This document shows, in pieces, positions 1 to 5,580 of a stretch of 6,101 bases of DNA (its first letter is position 1; every line of letters starts with the position of its first letter). Under the pieces are notes generated by a model that searched no databases, was not told the DNA's origin, and saw only the letters and a program-made list of their open reading frames with translations. This stretch comes from Planctomycetota bacterium (GTDB lineage: Bacteria; Planctomycetota; Planctomycetia; Isosphaerales; Isosphaeraceae), in assembly GCA_021778575.1 (NCBI GenBank), contig JAJYCH010000314.1:1-6101 (forward strand), written 5' to 3'. The position numbers and the translations under genes are program-made.

Positions 1-1
1 C

Positions 2-649
2 AAGGCCTTGTTCGCCGACCTGACCGCTCCTTCCGGTCTGAAGGTGCCAAGCCGCCATGTTCTGGGCTTTGGCGCGTTCTTTCTCGATGCCAACGACGAC
101 GGCCAGCTCGACCTGGCCACCGCCAACGGCCACGTCAATGACTATCGCCCGGCCATTCCCTACGCAATGCCGGCCCAGCTTTACCTGGGAACCGGCCAGG
201 GACGGCTCGTCGAGGTTTCCGCCCGGGCCGGCGAGTGCTGGAAAGTCCCCCGGGTCGGCCGTGGGCTCGCCGTGGGAGACCTTGATAATGACGGCCGACA
301 GGATGTCTTGATCCTGGCGCAGGCTGGTCCACTGGCCTACTTTCACAACCTGGGTGCCGAGGGCCAGTCGCGCTCGATCACTCTCCAGCTCGAAGGGACG
401 AAGTCGAACCGCGACGGCGTGGGAGCACGGGTCAAGCTGACCAGCGCCGGTCGTTCGCAGTATGCCCAGCGGATCGGTGGCGGAAGCTTTCTCTCGGCCA
501 GCGACGGCCGGATTCACTTCGGCCTCGGACCCGGTCAGACCGCATCCATCGAGGTCCGCTGGCCTCGGGGACAGGTCGACCATCACGACGGGCTCAAGCC
601 GGGAGACCGACTCCGATTGATCGAGGCCGATCCTCATCCCCGGAAATGA
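2..649 (+). CDS. CRTAC1-like FG-GAP/VCBS repeat protein with C-terminal ASPIC/UnbV domain (5'-truncated)
   Basis: The reading frame is open from the window edge and ends in TGA at 647-649, so only the C-terminal ~215 residues are visible and the true start lies outside. Two calcium-binding FG-GAP/VCBS loops are visible: DANDDGQLD (nt 86-112) and DLDNDGRQD (nt 278-304), each of the DxDxDG type found in beta-propeller blades. From about nt 365 to 630 follows an ASPIC/UnbV domain, with the family hallmarks KSNRDGVGARV, a GGGSFLSAS segment, HFGLG and VRWPRGQ. Proteins of this make-up are typically exported; many planctomycete versions carry N-terminal TPR or further propeller blades, which cannot be seen here. 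The family is thought to act in protein-protein or extracellular-matrix-like contacts; no enzymatic residues are evident and the substrate is unknown. It is convergent with hemA, 258 bp away. Family call is secure, function is not. Confidence 0.9.
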   Translation, partial: KALFADLTAPSGLKVPSRHVLGFGAFFLDANDDGQLDLATANGHVNDYRPAIPYAMPAQLYLGTGQGRLVEVSARAGECWKVPRVGRGLAVGDLDNDGRQDVLILAQAGPLAYFHNLGAEGQSRSITLQLEGTKSNRDGVGARVKLTSAGRSQYAQRIGGGSFLSASDGRIHFGLGPGQTASIEVRWPRGQVDHHDGLKPGDRLRLIEADPHPRK

Positions 650-697
650 TCAAATGATGAGTCTCCGTAACGCATCGGAGCCGGAACAATCCCAAAT

Positions 698-752
698 GTA
701 GGGTAGGCTCGGCCCACCAGCTTCCATTCGTCGTGGACCGAGCCCACCCTCC
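698..752. repeat. REP-like imperfect inverted repeat
   Basis: The left arm (700-717) begins AGGGTAGGCTCGG and the right arm (733-750) ends CCGAGCCCACCCT. The arms pair at 16 of 18 positions around a ~15-base loop. The outer end carries GTAGGGT (698-704), which also begins the inverted repeat at 2345. Such GC-rich palindromes between convergent genes resemble REP or small MITE-type elements. I see no target-site duplication, so the insertion history is not shown. It may also serve as a bidirectional transcript end. Confidence 0.6.
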
Positions 753-830
753 GGATCGACGTGGGACAACGAGAAATTCGAAGATGGCGGCGAAACCGAC
801 GATCGCCACGCCGGACGATTCACCAGCGAT

Positions 831-864
831 CCGCGAGATGACGACGCGTGTTCCGTCATCGCGG
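831..864. other. Imperfect hairpin downstream of hemA
   Basis: GATGACG (837-843) pairs perfectly with CGTCATC (854-860) across a 10-base loop. CCGC (831-834) and GCGG (861-864) extend the stem past a 2-base bulge. It lies about 45 bases beyond the hemA stop on the minus strand. No T-run follows on either strand, so it is not a standard intrinsic terminator; it could protect the mRNA 3' end. Confidence 0.3.
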
Positions 865-907
865 CCGAGGGATCGCCTGGCACGAAAATCGATGCTCGGA
901 GCCTTGC

Positions 908-2206
908 TCACTCGCGCCGCTTCTCGTCTTCGTTCAGACCAAACAGAGCCTTCAACGCATGAAGGAGTGGGTGGGGGTGCTCGGTGGCTTCGGCGGCTGC
1001 CGCGGTTCGGACGGCGGATCGGGGGTGGTGGAGGAACTGGTTCTGGAGCCTCTGGAAGGCGTGGGCGATATCGTCCTTCTGCGCCTGGGTGAGCCCGGGC
1101 TGGCGGGTGAACAGGGCTTCTTGTTCTCTCAGGCGGACGGTATCGGCGTAGTCTCCAAGCTGGCGGAGGACCAGGCCGGCGTGGGTTCTGTGTCTCAGGT
1201 CGGCCAGGCAACGCTCGGTCTCGGACTCGATGATCGCCAGCGCGGGGTCGACCCCTTTTTGCCTCCGCTGGCGGTTCTGGTCGGCCTGCTTGCGAAGGTC
1301 GTCGACGTTGTAGAGCATCACCTGTTCGATGTCGCCGATTCGCGGGTCGAAGTCGCGAGGAATGGCGATGTCGAGGATCAGGGCGAGCCGGTTCTTGCGG
1401 GCCTTCTGGACCTTCGTGTACATCGCCAGGTCGACGATCGGTCGATCAGCCGCCGTGGTGCTGACGACGACGTCGGCCATGACCAGGGCTCGGTCGAGAT
1501 CCTCGAACCGGATCGCCTGGCCCCCCCAGCGCGAGGCGGCGGCCTCGGCCCGCTCGGGGTTCCGGTTGGTAACGAGGATTGCTCCCGGACGGAGGCTCGC
1601 CAGGTGCTGGAGCGTCAGGTCGCCCATCTTGCCGGCACCGATGACGAGCACGGTCTTGTCGACAAACGTATCAAAGACATCCTTCGCCACATCGACGGCG
1701 ACGCTCGCCACCGAGAGCTTGCCCTTGTCCATCCCGGTCTGCTCGCGGACGAGCTTGCCGACCCGTAAGGCGTGCGGAAAGACGGCATGCAGGATCGGCC
1801 CGACCGATTTCCGGGCGGTCGCGGCCTTGTACGCGTCGCGAACTTGCCCGAGGATCTGGCCTTCGCCCAGGACCAGGCTTTCGAGACTGGCGGCGACCTT
1901 GAACAGGTGGTCAACTGCCCGGGCATCGTGGTGGTCGACCAGATAGCTGGCGAAGCTCTCGGCCGGTTTGTCGTGGAAGCTCGCAAGGAACTCGATCAGG
2001 GCGCTGGTGGTCGGGACGTTCGAGCCGTTGCCCGCCGCATAGACCTCGACCCGGTTGCACGTCGAGAGGACGACGAACTCGCCACCCGGAAAGGCCTTCG
2101 CGAGCGCATCAAGCCCCTCGTCGCGCCTGGCCCCTTCAAAGGCCAGGGCCTCGCGGATCGGTGCCGGAGCCCGCTGGTGATCAACGCCCAGAGCGAGGAG
2201 CTTCAC
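908..2206 (-). CDS. hemA: Glutamyl-tRNA reductase
   Basis: NADPH-dependent enzyme that reduces glutamyl-tRNA(Glu) to glutamate-1-semialdehyde, the first committed step of C5-pathway tetrapyrrole synthesis in the cytoplasm. The protein has 432 residues, normal for the family. The N-terminal catalytic domain has the active-site motif STCNRVE with the nucleophile Cys50, and the signature stretch SLESLVLGEGQILGQV (about 108-123) with His100 just before it. The NADPH-binding domain starts at VLVIGAGKMG (about 186-195), followed by VTNRNPERA and a DIAIPRDFDP segment. The C-terminal helical dimerisation domain covers roughly 330-432. The start is GTG (2206-2204), overlapping the TGA of the upstream ccsA-like gene; a G-rich GGGGGTG stretch about 7 bases upstream is a plausible but atypical ribosome site. 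Translation is therefore probably coupled to ccsA. All key residues I can check are present. Confidence 0.97.
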   Translation of the reverse strand: MKLLALGVDHQRAPAPIREALAFEGARRDEGLDALAKAFPGGEFVVLSTCNRVEVYAAGNGSNVPTTSALIEFLASFHDKPAESFASYLVDHHDARAVDHLFKVAASLESLVLGEGQILGQVRDAYKAATARKSVGPILHAVFPHALRVGKLVREQTGMDKGKLSVASVAVDVAKDVFDTFVDKTVLVIGAGKMGDLTLQHLASLRPGAILVTNRNPERAEAAASRWGGQAIRFEDLDRALVMADVVVSTTAADRPIVDLAMYTKVQKARKNRLALILDIAIPRDFDPRIGDIEQVMLYNVDDLRKQADQNRQRRQKGVDPALAIIESETERCLADLRHRTHAGLVLRQLGDYADTVRLREQEALFTRQPGLTQAQKDDIAHAFQRLQNQFLHHPRSAVRTAAAAEATEHPHPLLHALKALFGLNEDEKRRE

Positions 2207-3477
2207 AAAGCACCCCCGCCATTTTCCAGAGGACTGAGGACTTCCAGAGGACTGAGGACTTGGGACTCAAGACTGAGGGCCAGGAACGACGTCTGCGCGT
2301 CGGGGTATTCCCGCCCTACCGCGGCTTGCATTCGGATTGCACAAGTAGGGTCCGCTGTGCGGACCGTCCCTTTATGCGATGGAATAGACAATTCCGGCTG
2401 GAAACCAGGGCGGATACCGAAGAACACGGTCCGCAGAGCGGACCCTACAAGAATAGGGGAGTGCCAGGCGGCTGATAACTGCTTTAGTTCACGAAGTCCT
2501 GAGTCCCGAGTCCCGAGTCCCGAGTCCCGAGTCCCGAGTCCTGAGTCCTTTTTCTCGGGTCGAGGCATTCCGTGCGAGGTGATGCCCATCAGGTTGACGC
2601 CGATCGTCGCGAACGCGAGGCAGAGGAAGGCGACGATCGTGAACAGCATGACACGCCTGCCGCGCATCTCGGGTCGGAACCGGGCGTGAAGCAGGCCGGC
2701 GAAGACCAGCCAGACCAGCAGGCTGCTGATGACCTTGGGGTCGTTCCAGCCGAGGCGGGACTGCCCGGCCTTTTGCAAGGCGACCTCCATCACCACGCCC
2801 ACAAGTAGGCCCGCGCTCAAAAATGGGAAGGCCACCGTGATCGCCCCCCGGTTGAGCCGTTCCGACTCCTCCAGGCTGGGCAGTTTGAATCCGATCCGGG
2901 GCGGCCGCTTGTGCTTGAGCCGATCCGACTGCGCCAGGTACATCAAACCGGCCGTGAACGCGACGCATGACGCCACCGCGCCGACCAGATAAAGAACACC
3001 GTGGGCCGAGCCCCAGAAATGGCTCGCTCCACCCCAGCCCGAACTGGTCCAGTCGTCGCGCGGAGCCCAGAATCCCGCGATCATGATCAAGGCCAGGACC
3101 ACCGGCAACAGGAACACGCCCACCGCCACCGGTTTCGGCGACCGGATGATCAAGTAGAGCGCGACGGCCGCCAGGATCCAGGACAGCACGATCAACGACT
3201 CGAAGACGGTTGCCACCGGAAGCTGATTTTTCTGGATCGTCAGATTGCCGAGATAGGCGGTCTGCACCACCCACGCCAGCGTGGTCAAGCCCAGCGTCGC
3301 ATACCAGCGAGCCGTCCCTCGGACGACGAACCGGGCCAGGTCGCAAACCAATGCCAGCGCATAGGTTCCGCCGAAACAGAGGACGCTCAATCGTTCCAAC
3401 GTCGTCGAAGCCCCCTGCTCTGTTGCGCCCTCGACCGACCGCTCAACCCCGGCAGATTCGACTATTGTAGTCGACAA
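2203..3477 (-). CDS. CcsA/HemX-like cytochrome c assembly membrane protein with repeat-encoded C-terminal tail
   Basis: Polytopic inner-membrane protein of the CcmC/CcmF/CcsA/HemX family (cytochrome c assembly domain), which handles haem for cytochrome c maturation; the HemX branch is linked to HemA level in Bacillus. About eight hydrophobic segments are visible (roughly 31-52, 61-78, 93-112, 117-137, 155-181, 212-234, 249-265, 276-298). Candidate haem-ligand histidines are His159 (FWGSAHG), His264 (LLHARFR) and His302 (TSHGM); WNDPK at 244-248 resembles the family's WxDPK element. The core ends near residue 305. Residues 311-424 are encoded by repeats: DSGLGTR copies, a palindrome-derived stretch, then VLSPLE twice. 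Usual family members of this type are about 270-300 residues, so the tail is odd. The TTG start at 3477 is weak; TTG at 3399 (residue 27), just before the first membrane segment, is an alternative. The gene overlaps hemA by GTGA. Whether it is CcsA proper or HemX is undecided. Confidence 0.87.
   Translation of the reverse strand: MSTTIVESAGVERSVEGATEQGASTTLERLSVLCFGGTYALALVCDLARFVVRGTARWYATLGLTTLAWVVQTAYLGNLTIQKNQLPVATVFESLIVLSWILAAVALYLIIRSPKPVAVGVFLLPVVLALIMIAGFWAPRDDWTSSGWGGASHFWGSAHGVLYLVGAVASCVAFTAGLMYLAQSDRLKHKRPPRIGFKLPSLEESERLNRGAITVAFPFLSAGLLVGVVMEVALQKAGQSRLGWNDPKVISSLLVWLVFAGLLHARFRPEMRGRRVMLFTIVAFLCLAFATIGVNLMGITSHGMPRPEKKDSGLGTRDSGLGTRDSGLRELKQLSAAWHSPILVGSALRTVFFGIRPGFQPELSIPSHKGTVRTADPTCAIRMQAAVGREYPDAQTSFLALSLESQVLSPLEVLSPLENGGGAL
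2224..2261. repeat. 18-bp tandem duplication near the 3' end of the ccsA-like gene
   Basis: Two exact copies of an 18-base unit beginning TTCCAGAGGACTG lie at 2224-2241 and 2242-2259. Because 18 is a multiple of three, the minus-strand frame stays open and encodes VLSPLE twice. The duplicated unit itself contains GGACTGA, a heptamer related to the array at 2494-2549. Confidence 0.9.
2231..2276. repeat. Degenerate GGACTNN heptamer cluster (left)
   Basis: On the plus strand the heptamers GGACTGA and GGACTTC (2231-2244), then GGACTGA, GGACTTG, GGACTCA and AGACTGA (2249-2276), share the core GACT with a 7-base period. The orientation is opposite to the array at 2494-2549, whose minus strand reads GGACTCG/GGACTCA. 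The two clusters can thus act as inverted flanks. Confidence 0.7.
2345..2448. repeat. REP/MITE-like inverted repeat inside the ccsA-like reading frame
   Basis: The arms at 2345-2367 and 2426-2448 are inverted copies matching at 22 of 23 positions, separated by 58 bases. Each arm is also a small hairpin by itself: GGTCCGC and GCGGACC around 3 bases (2349-2365 and 2429-2445). Outer ends are GTAGGGT and ACCCTAC. The design, paired REP-like hairpins in opposite orientation around a spacer, recalls bacterial interspersed mosaic elements or short MITEs. No transposase gene is nearby. On the minus strand it is read through as codons of the ccsA-like gene without a stop. Confidence 0.75.
2494..2549. 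repeat. Tandem heptamer array (GAGTCCC)n
   Basis: Eight consecutive 7-base units: AAGTCCT, five exact GAGTCCC, then GAGTCCT twice. Seven is not a multiple of three, but three units make 21 bases, so every reading frame of one strand cycles through the same seven-residue peptide; on the minus strand this is DSGLGTR. The array marks the point where the conserved CcsA-like core ends. Heptameric short tandem repeats are known from cyanobacteria (STRR sequences); kinship with those is not shown. Confidence 0.95.
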
Positions 3478-3546
3478 AGAACCGCGAGCACAGGGGGCGC
3501 CTCCGCCCGGACCCTCTCGCGTGGCGCTGTCGATAGGTTTCCGCGA

Positions 3547-3579
3547 TTGACCTCAGCCGTGAAGTCGCTACACTATATA
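3547..3579 (+). promoter_or_regulatory. Candidate sigma70-type promoter for the carbonic anhydrase gene
   Basis: TTGACC (3547-3552) is followed after 16 bases by TACACT (3569-3574), inside the most AT-rich stretch of the region (CTATATAC). Transcription would start near 3581, about 60 bases before the ATG at 3642. On the minus strand the overlapping TATAGT (3577-3572) could be a -10 box for the divergent ccsA-hemA unit, but no good -35 is seen for it. Confidence 0.5.
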
Positions 3580-3600
3580 CGAAATCATTGTCGTATTTCG
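3578..3600. promoter_or_regulatory. Inverted repeat in the carbonic anhydrase leader
   Basis: CGAAAT (3580-3585) and ATTTCG (3595-3600) form an inverted repeat with a 9-base spacer; TACGA (3578-3582) and TCGTA (3591-3595) form a second, overlapping one. The site sits at the predicted start of the + transcript and could be an operator or a 5' leader hairpin. No regulator is suggested by its neighbours. Confidence 0.3.
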
Positions 3601-3641
3601 GCGATTGAGATTTGACCTTTCCGGGGGACGGGGTGTTGTCG

Positions 3642-4274
3642 ATGGACCGGGAGATTCCGCAGGAGCCGGTGAAAACGGAACGGGATTCGGCCGACTCCTT
3701 GGGGCCGGCGAGTCCCGACGAGGCTCTGGCGGTCCTGAGCGAGGGGAATCGGCGGTTTGTCGCTGGGCTGGCGGCGGGACCTCGACGTGACCCGGCCCGG
3801 CTCCGCGAGGTCGCCCCGAGGCAAGCCCCGTTCGCGGCGTTTCTGGGCTGCGCGGATTCGCGAGTGCCGGTCGAGCTGGTCTTCGACCAGGGTTTTGGCG
3901 ACCTCTTCGTCGTCAGGCTGGCGGGGAACATCGCCTCGACCGAAGCGATCGCCAGCCTGGAGTTCAGCGTCGCGGTTCTGGGGGTCAAGATCCTCTACAT
4001 CCTGGGCCATTCGTCGTGCGGAGCAGTCGCGGCGACGATCCGGGCTGAGCCGGTCCCCGGGCAGATCAGCACTCTGTTCCAGCATATCCGCCCGGCCGTC
4101 CGAGCGGCGAAGGGGGATCTCGAAGCCTCGATCATCGAGAACGTCCGTGAGCAAGCCACGATCGTCGCCGAGGCCTCCCCCGTCATCGCCGGCCTGATCC
4201 GCGAGGGAAAAGTGAAGGTCGTCGGCGGCGTGTTTCACCTCGCCAGCGGCGTGGTCGAACCGGTCGTGATCTGA
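3642..4274 (+). CDS. Beta-class carbonic anhydrase
   Basis: Zinc enzyme that interconverts CO2 and bicarbonate; no signal peptide is visible, so it is likely cytoplasmic. With the ATG at 3642 the protein has 210 residues. The zinc ligands are clear: Cys70 with Asp72 and Arg74 in GCADSRVP, then His123 and Cys126 in GHSSCGAV. The AGNIAS segment (about 94-99) and a C-terminal GGVFHLASGVVEPV strand also fit the family. An N-terminal stretch, DEALAVLSEGNRRFVAG, is typical of bacterial members. The start is uncertain: TTG at 3612, GTG at 3633 and TTG at 3636 are in frame, and the G-rich stretch at 3623-3632 fits GTG 3633 or ATG 3642; ATG is preferred. It is divergent from the ccsA-hemA unit and convergent with the HxlR gene (12 bases between stops, no clear terminator). 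The gene probably forms its own transcript. Physiological role (carbon supply or pH) is inference. Confidence 0.95.
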   Translation: MDREIPQEPVKTERDSADSLGPASPDEALAVLSEGNRRFVAGLAAGPRRDPARLREVAPRQAPFAAFLGCADSRVPVELVFDQGFGDLFVVRLAGNIASTEAIASLEFSVAVLGVKILYILGHSSCGAVAATIRAEPVPGQISTLFQHIRPAVRAAKGDLEASIIENVREQATIVAEASPVIAGLIREGKVKVVGGVFHLASGVVEPVVI

Positions 4275-4286
4275 CGTTCTCGCCTG

Positions 4287-4682
4287 CTATTCGGCCGGGC
4301 TAGTCGACGATCCGAGCCGACAATCCGTCGGTCGGTCGGGGGCGTCCGTCGCGGATCGCGTGGCTTCGATTCGCGCCAGGTGCTTGGTCCCCCAGTCGCA
4401 GAGCGGCTGAAGCGCCTGGCTCAGCGAGACGCCGAACTCCGTCAACGAATACTCGACCCGCGGCGGAATCTCGTGAAAGTCCTCGCGGGCGACGATCCCG
4501 TCGCGCTCCATCTCGCGAAGCTGCTGGATCAGCATCTTCTCGCTGATCCCAGTCACGGCGCGCCTCAGCTCTCCAAAGCGCCGGGTGCCCGAGACCAGAT
4601 TCCAGAGCACCATCGGCTTCCATTTTCCCCCCAGAACATCGAGCGCAGCCTCCAGCCCGCAACCAAAAGCCGGCCGTTTCAT
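4287..4682 (-). CDS. HxlR-family winged-helix transcriptional regulator
   Basis: DNA-binding regulator of 131 residues, the usual size for HxlR (DUF24) proteins, which act as dimers and often sense quinones, aldehydes or oxidants. The family pattern is complete: Cys8 in AFGCGLEAA, the LGGKWKPMVLWNL helix (about 17-29), RRFGELRRAVTGIS, the recognition helix SEKMLIQQLREMERDG (about 47-62), the wing with IPPRVEYSLTEFG (72-84) and a C-terminal dimer helix with CDWG (95-98). Cys8 corresponds to the redox-active N-terminal cysteine of YodB-type members; Cys95 and Cys121 are also present. The tail after residue ~105 is polar and probably disordered. The start at ATG 4682 is chosen over an upstream in-frame start at 4769 because the family begins here and GAGGGG lies 6 bases upstream; the longer version would run through the operator. 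It is divergent from the SDR gene, its likely target, and probably represses itself. Confidence 0.93.
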   Translation of the reverse strand: MKRPAFGCGLEAALDVLGGKWKPMVLWNLVSGTRRFGELRRAVTGISEKMLIQQLREMERDGIVAREDFHEIPPRVEYSLTEFGVSLSQALQPLCDWGTKHLARIEATRSATDAPDRPTDCRLGSSTSPAE

Positions 4683-4697
4683 GAGAGTCCCCTCGGG

Positions 4698-4719
4698 GTA
4701 CTTACCAAAAGGTGGGTAC
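4698..4719. promoter_or_regulatory. Palindromic operator, probable HxlR binding site
   Basis: The left half GTACTTACC (4698-4706) and the right half GGTGGGTAC (4711-4719) are separated by AAAA and match as inverted repeats at 7 of 9 positions. The TACTTAC/GTAAGTA pattern resembles operators described for MarR/DUF24 (HxlR) regulators. It lies 16 bases upstream of the HxlR start codon and directly abuts the -35 box of the SDR gene, a position suited to repressing both directions. Confidence 0.65.
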
Positions 4720-4747
4720 TTGCCTCGTCGAAAGCTCTCTCTAACAT
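4720..4747 (+). promoter_or_regulatory. Candidate promoter of the SDR gene
   Basis: TTGCCT (4720-4725) and TAACAT (4742-4747) are spaced by 16 bases, giving a start near 4754, about 37 bases before the ATG. The -35 box begins at the base following the operator palindrome, so a bound regulator would hinder polymerase. Confidence 0.5.
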
Positions 4748-4790
4748 AGCCGCAGTCACGTCTCTTCACCAGTTCTGGGAGGCCATTTCG

Positions 4791-5546
4791 ATGTCAAAGC
4801 TCACGGGTAAGGTTGCGATCGTCACAGGTGCCTCGAAGGGAATCGGAGCCGCCATTGCCCGGCATCTGGGTGCGGCGGGTGCGTCGGTCGTCGTCAATTA
4901 TTCGTCCAGCAAAGAAGGGGCCGACCGCGTGGTCGACGCGATCAAGACCCAGGGCGGCAAGGCCATCGCCGTGCAGGCGAACGTCGCCAGGAAGGCGGAT
5001 ATCGACCGTCTGTTCGCCGAGACCAAGCAGGCGTTCGGCCGGCTCGACATTCTGGTCAATAACGCGGGAATCTACAGTTTCGGCACGATCGACGCGATCA
5101 CCGAGGAGCATTTTCACGACCAGTTTAACCTCAACGTTCTGGGCCTGATCCTCAGCACCCAGAAGGCGGTCGAGGCGTTTGGCCCCGAAGGGGGGAGCGT
5201 GATCAACATCAGCTCGGTCGTTGGTGTCTCCCCCGTCGCCGGTGCCACGGTCTACAGCGCGACCAAGGCCGCCGTCGATGCCGTGACCAAGGCTCTCTCC
5301 AAGGAGCTGGGGCCGAAGAAGATCCGGGTCAACTCGCTGAGCCCCGGAATGGTCGAAACCGAAGGCGTCCACGCCGCCGGATTCATCGGGACCGACTTCC
5401 AGAAAGCGGCCGTCGCCGCCACGCCGCTCGGCCGGCTCGGCCAGCCCGACGACATCGCCACCGTCGCCCTCTTCCTCGCCTCCGACGACTCCGCCTGGGT
5501 CACCGGCCAGGTTCTCATGGCCGCCGGAGGCGCGACGGGCGTCTAA
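4791..5546 (+). CDS. SDR-family NAD(P)-dependent oxidoreductase
   Basis: Classical short-chain dehydrogenase/reductase of 251 residues. The Rossmann dinucleotide motif TGASKGIG is at 12-19, NNAG at 90-93, catalytic Asn115, Ser142, Tyr155 and Lys159 (YSATK); PG after strand six is at 185-186 (LSPGMVET). Asn36-Tyr37-Ser38 follow the second strand with no acidic residue, which favours NADP(H) over NAD(H). The C-terminal GQPDDIATVALFLASDDSAWVTGQV is typical of 3-oxoacyl-ACP-reductase-like and glucose-dehydrogenase-like SDRs; substrate cannot be told. The ATG at 4791 is well supported: GGGAGG (4777-4782) lies 8 bases upstream, and the protein begins at the family's usual place. It is divergent from an HxlR regulator with an operator between them, which suggests induction by a reactive carbonyl, quinone or similar compound that the enzyme may reduce. 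The function of the pair is inference; the family call is secure. Confidence 0.95.
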   Translation: MSKLTGKVAIVTGASKGIGAAIARHLGAAGASVVVNYSSSKEGADRVVDAIKTQGGKAIAVQANVARKADIDRLFAETKQAFGRLDILVNNAGIYSFGTIDAITEEHFHDQFNLNVLGLILSTQKAVEAFGPEGGSVINISSVVGVSPVAGATVYSATKAAVDAVTKALSKELGPKKIRVNSLSPGMVETEGVHAAGFIGTDFQKAAVAATPLGRLGQPDDIATVALFLASDDSAWVTGQVLMAAGGATGV

Positions 5547-5551
5547 TCGAC

Positions 5552-5571
5552 AGCGAACCTTGGGTTCGTTT
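5552..5571 (+). terminator. Weak intrinsic terminator of the SDR gene
   Basis: Eight bases past the SDR stop, CGAACC (5554-5559) pairs with GGTTCG (5563-5568) around TTG, followed by a short TTT. The stem is 6 bp, extendable by two weak pairs. The T-run is short, so efficiency is doubtful. Confidence 0.45.
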
Positions 5572-5580
5572 GGGATCGTG

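Larger units (their letters stand above)
650..907. other. Convergent intergenic region without a credible gene
   Basis: This 258-bp gap lies between the stops of the CRTAC1-like gene (+) and hemA (-). The open frames that cross it run into hemA in the wrong strand or frame and have no recognisable domain, so I call no gene. It contains a REP-like inverted repeat (698-752) and a second, weaker hairpin (831-864). Neither is followed by a clear T-run, so transcription may stop here by Rho or by structure alone. Confidence 0.6.

Noticed and set aside
594..1211. Minus-strand frame with a hydrophobic stretch (GVAIVGFAAIFEFLVV) in the intergenic gap
   Set aside because: It overlaps hemA in another frame and is rich in Pro and Arg as expected for shadow frames; no ribosome site supports it. 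The hydrophobic stretch alone is not enough.
848..1768. Long plus-strand open frame opposite hemA, 306 residues
   Set aside because: It lies fully antisense to hemA, which has all family motifs. High-GC genes often leave the opposite strand open; the translated product shows no domain.
2494..2549. CRISPR array
   Set aside because: Units are 7 bases in direct tandem with no spacers, and no cas gene is nearby.
1772..2689. Plus-strand open frame of 305 residues across hemA, the repeats and ccsA
   Set aside because: It is antisense to two well-supported genes, and its middle is repeat-encoded. No family resemblance.
3585..4238. Minus-strand frames opposite the carbonic anhydrase gene
   Set aside because: They are antisense to a gene with complete zinc-ligand motifs and show no domain of their own.
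4683..4769. Longer HxlR protein starting at 4769
   Set aside because: It would cover the operator and promoter region, the extra 29 residues have no family match, and the ATG at 4682 has a good ribosome site.
4380..4790. N-terminal extension of the SDR frame back to 4380
   Set aside because: The extension is antisense to the HxlR gene. The ATG at 4791 has a strong ribosome site and fits the family start.
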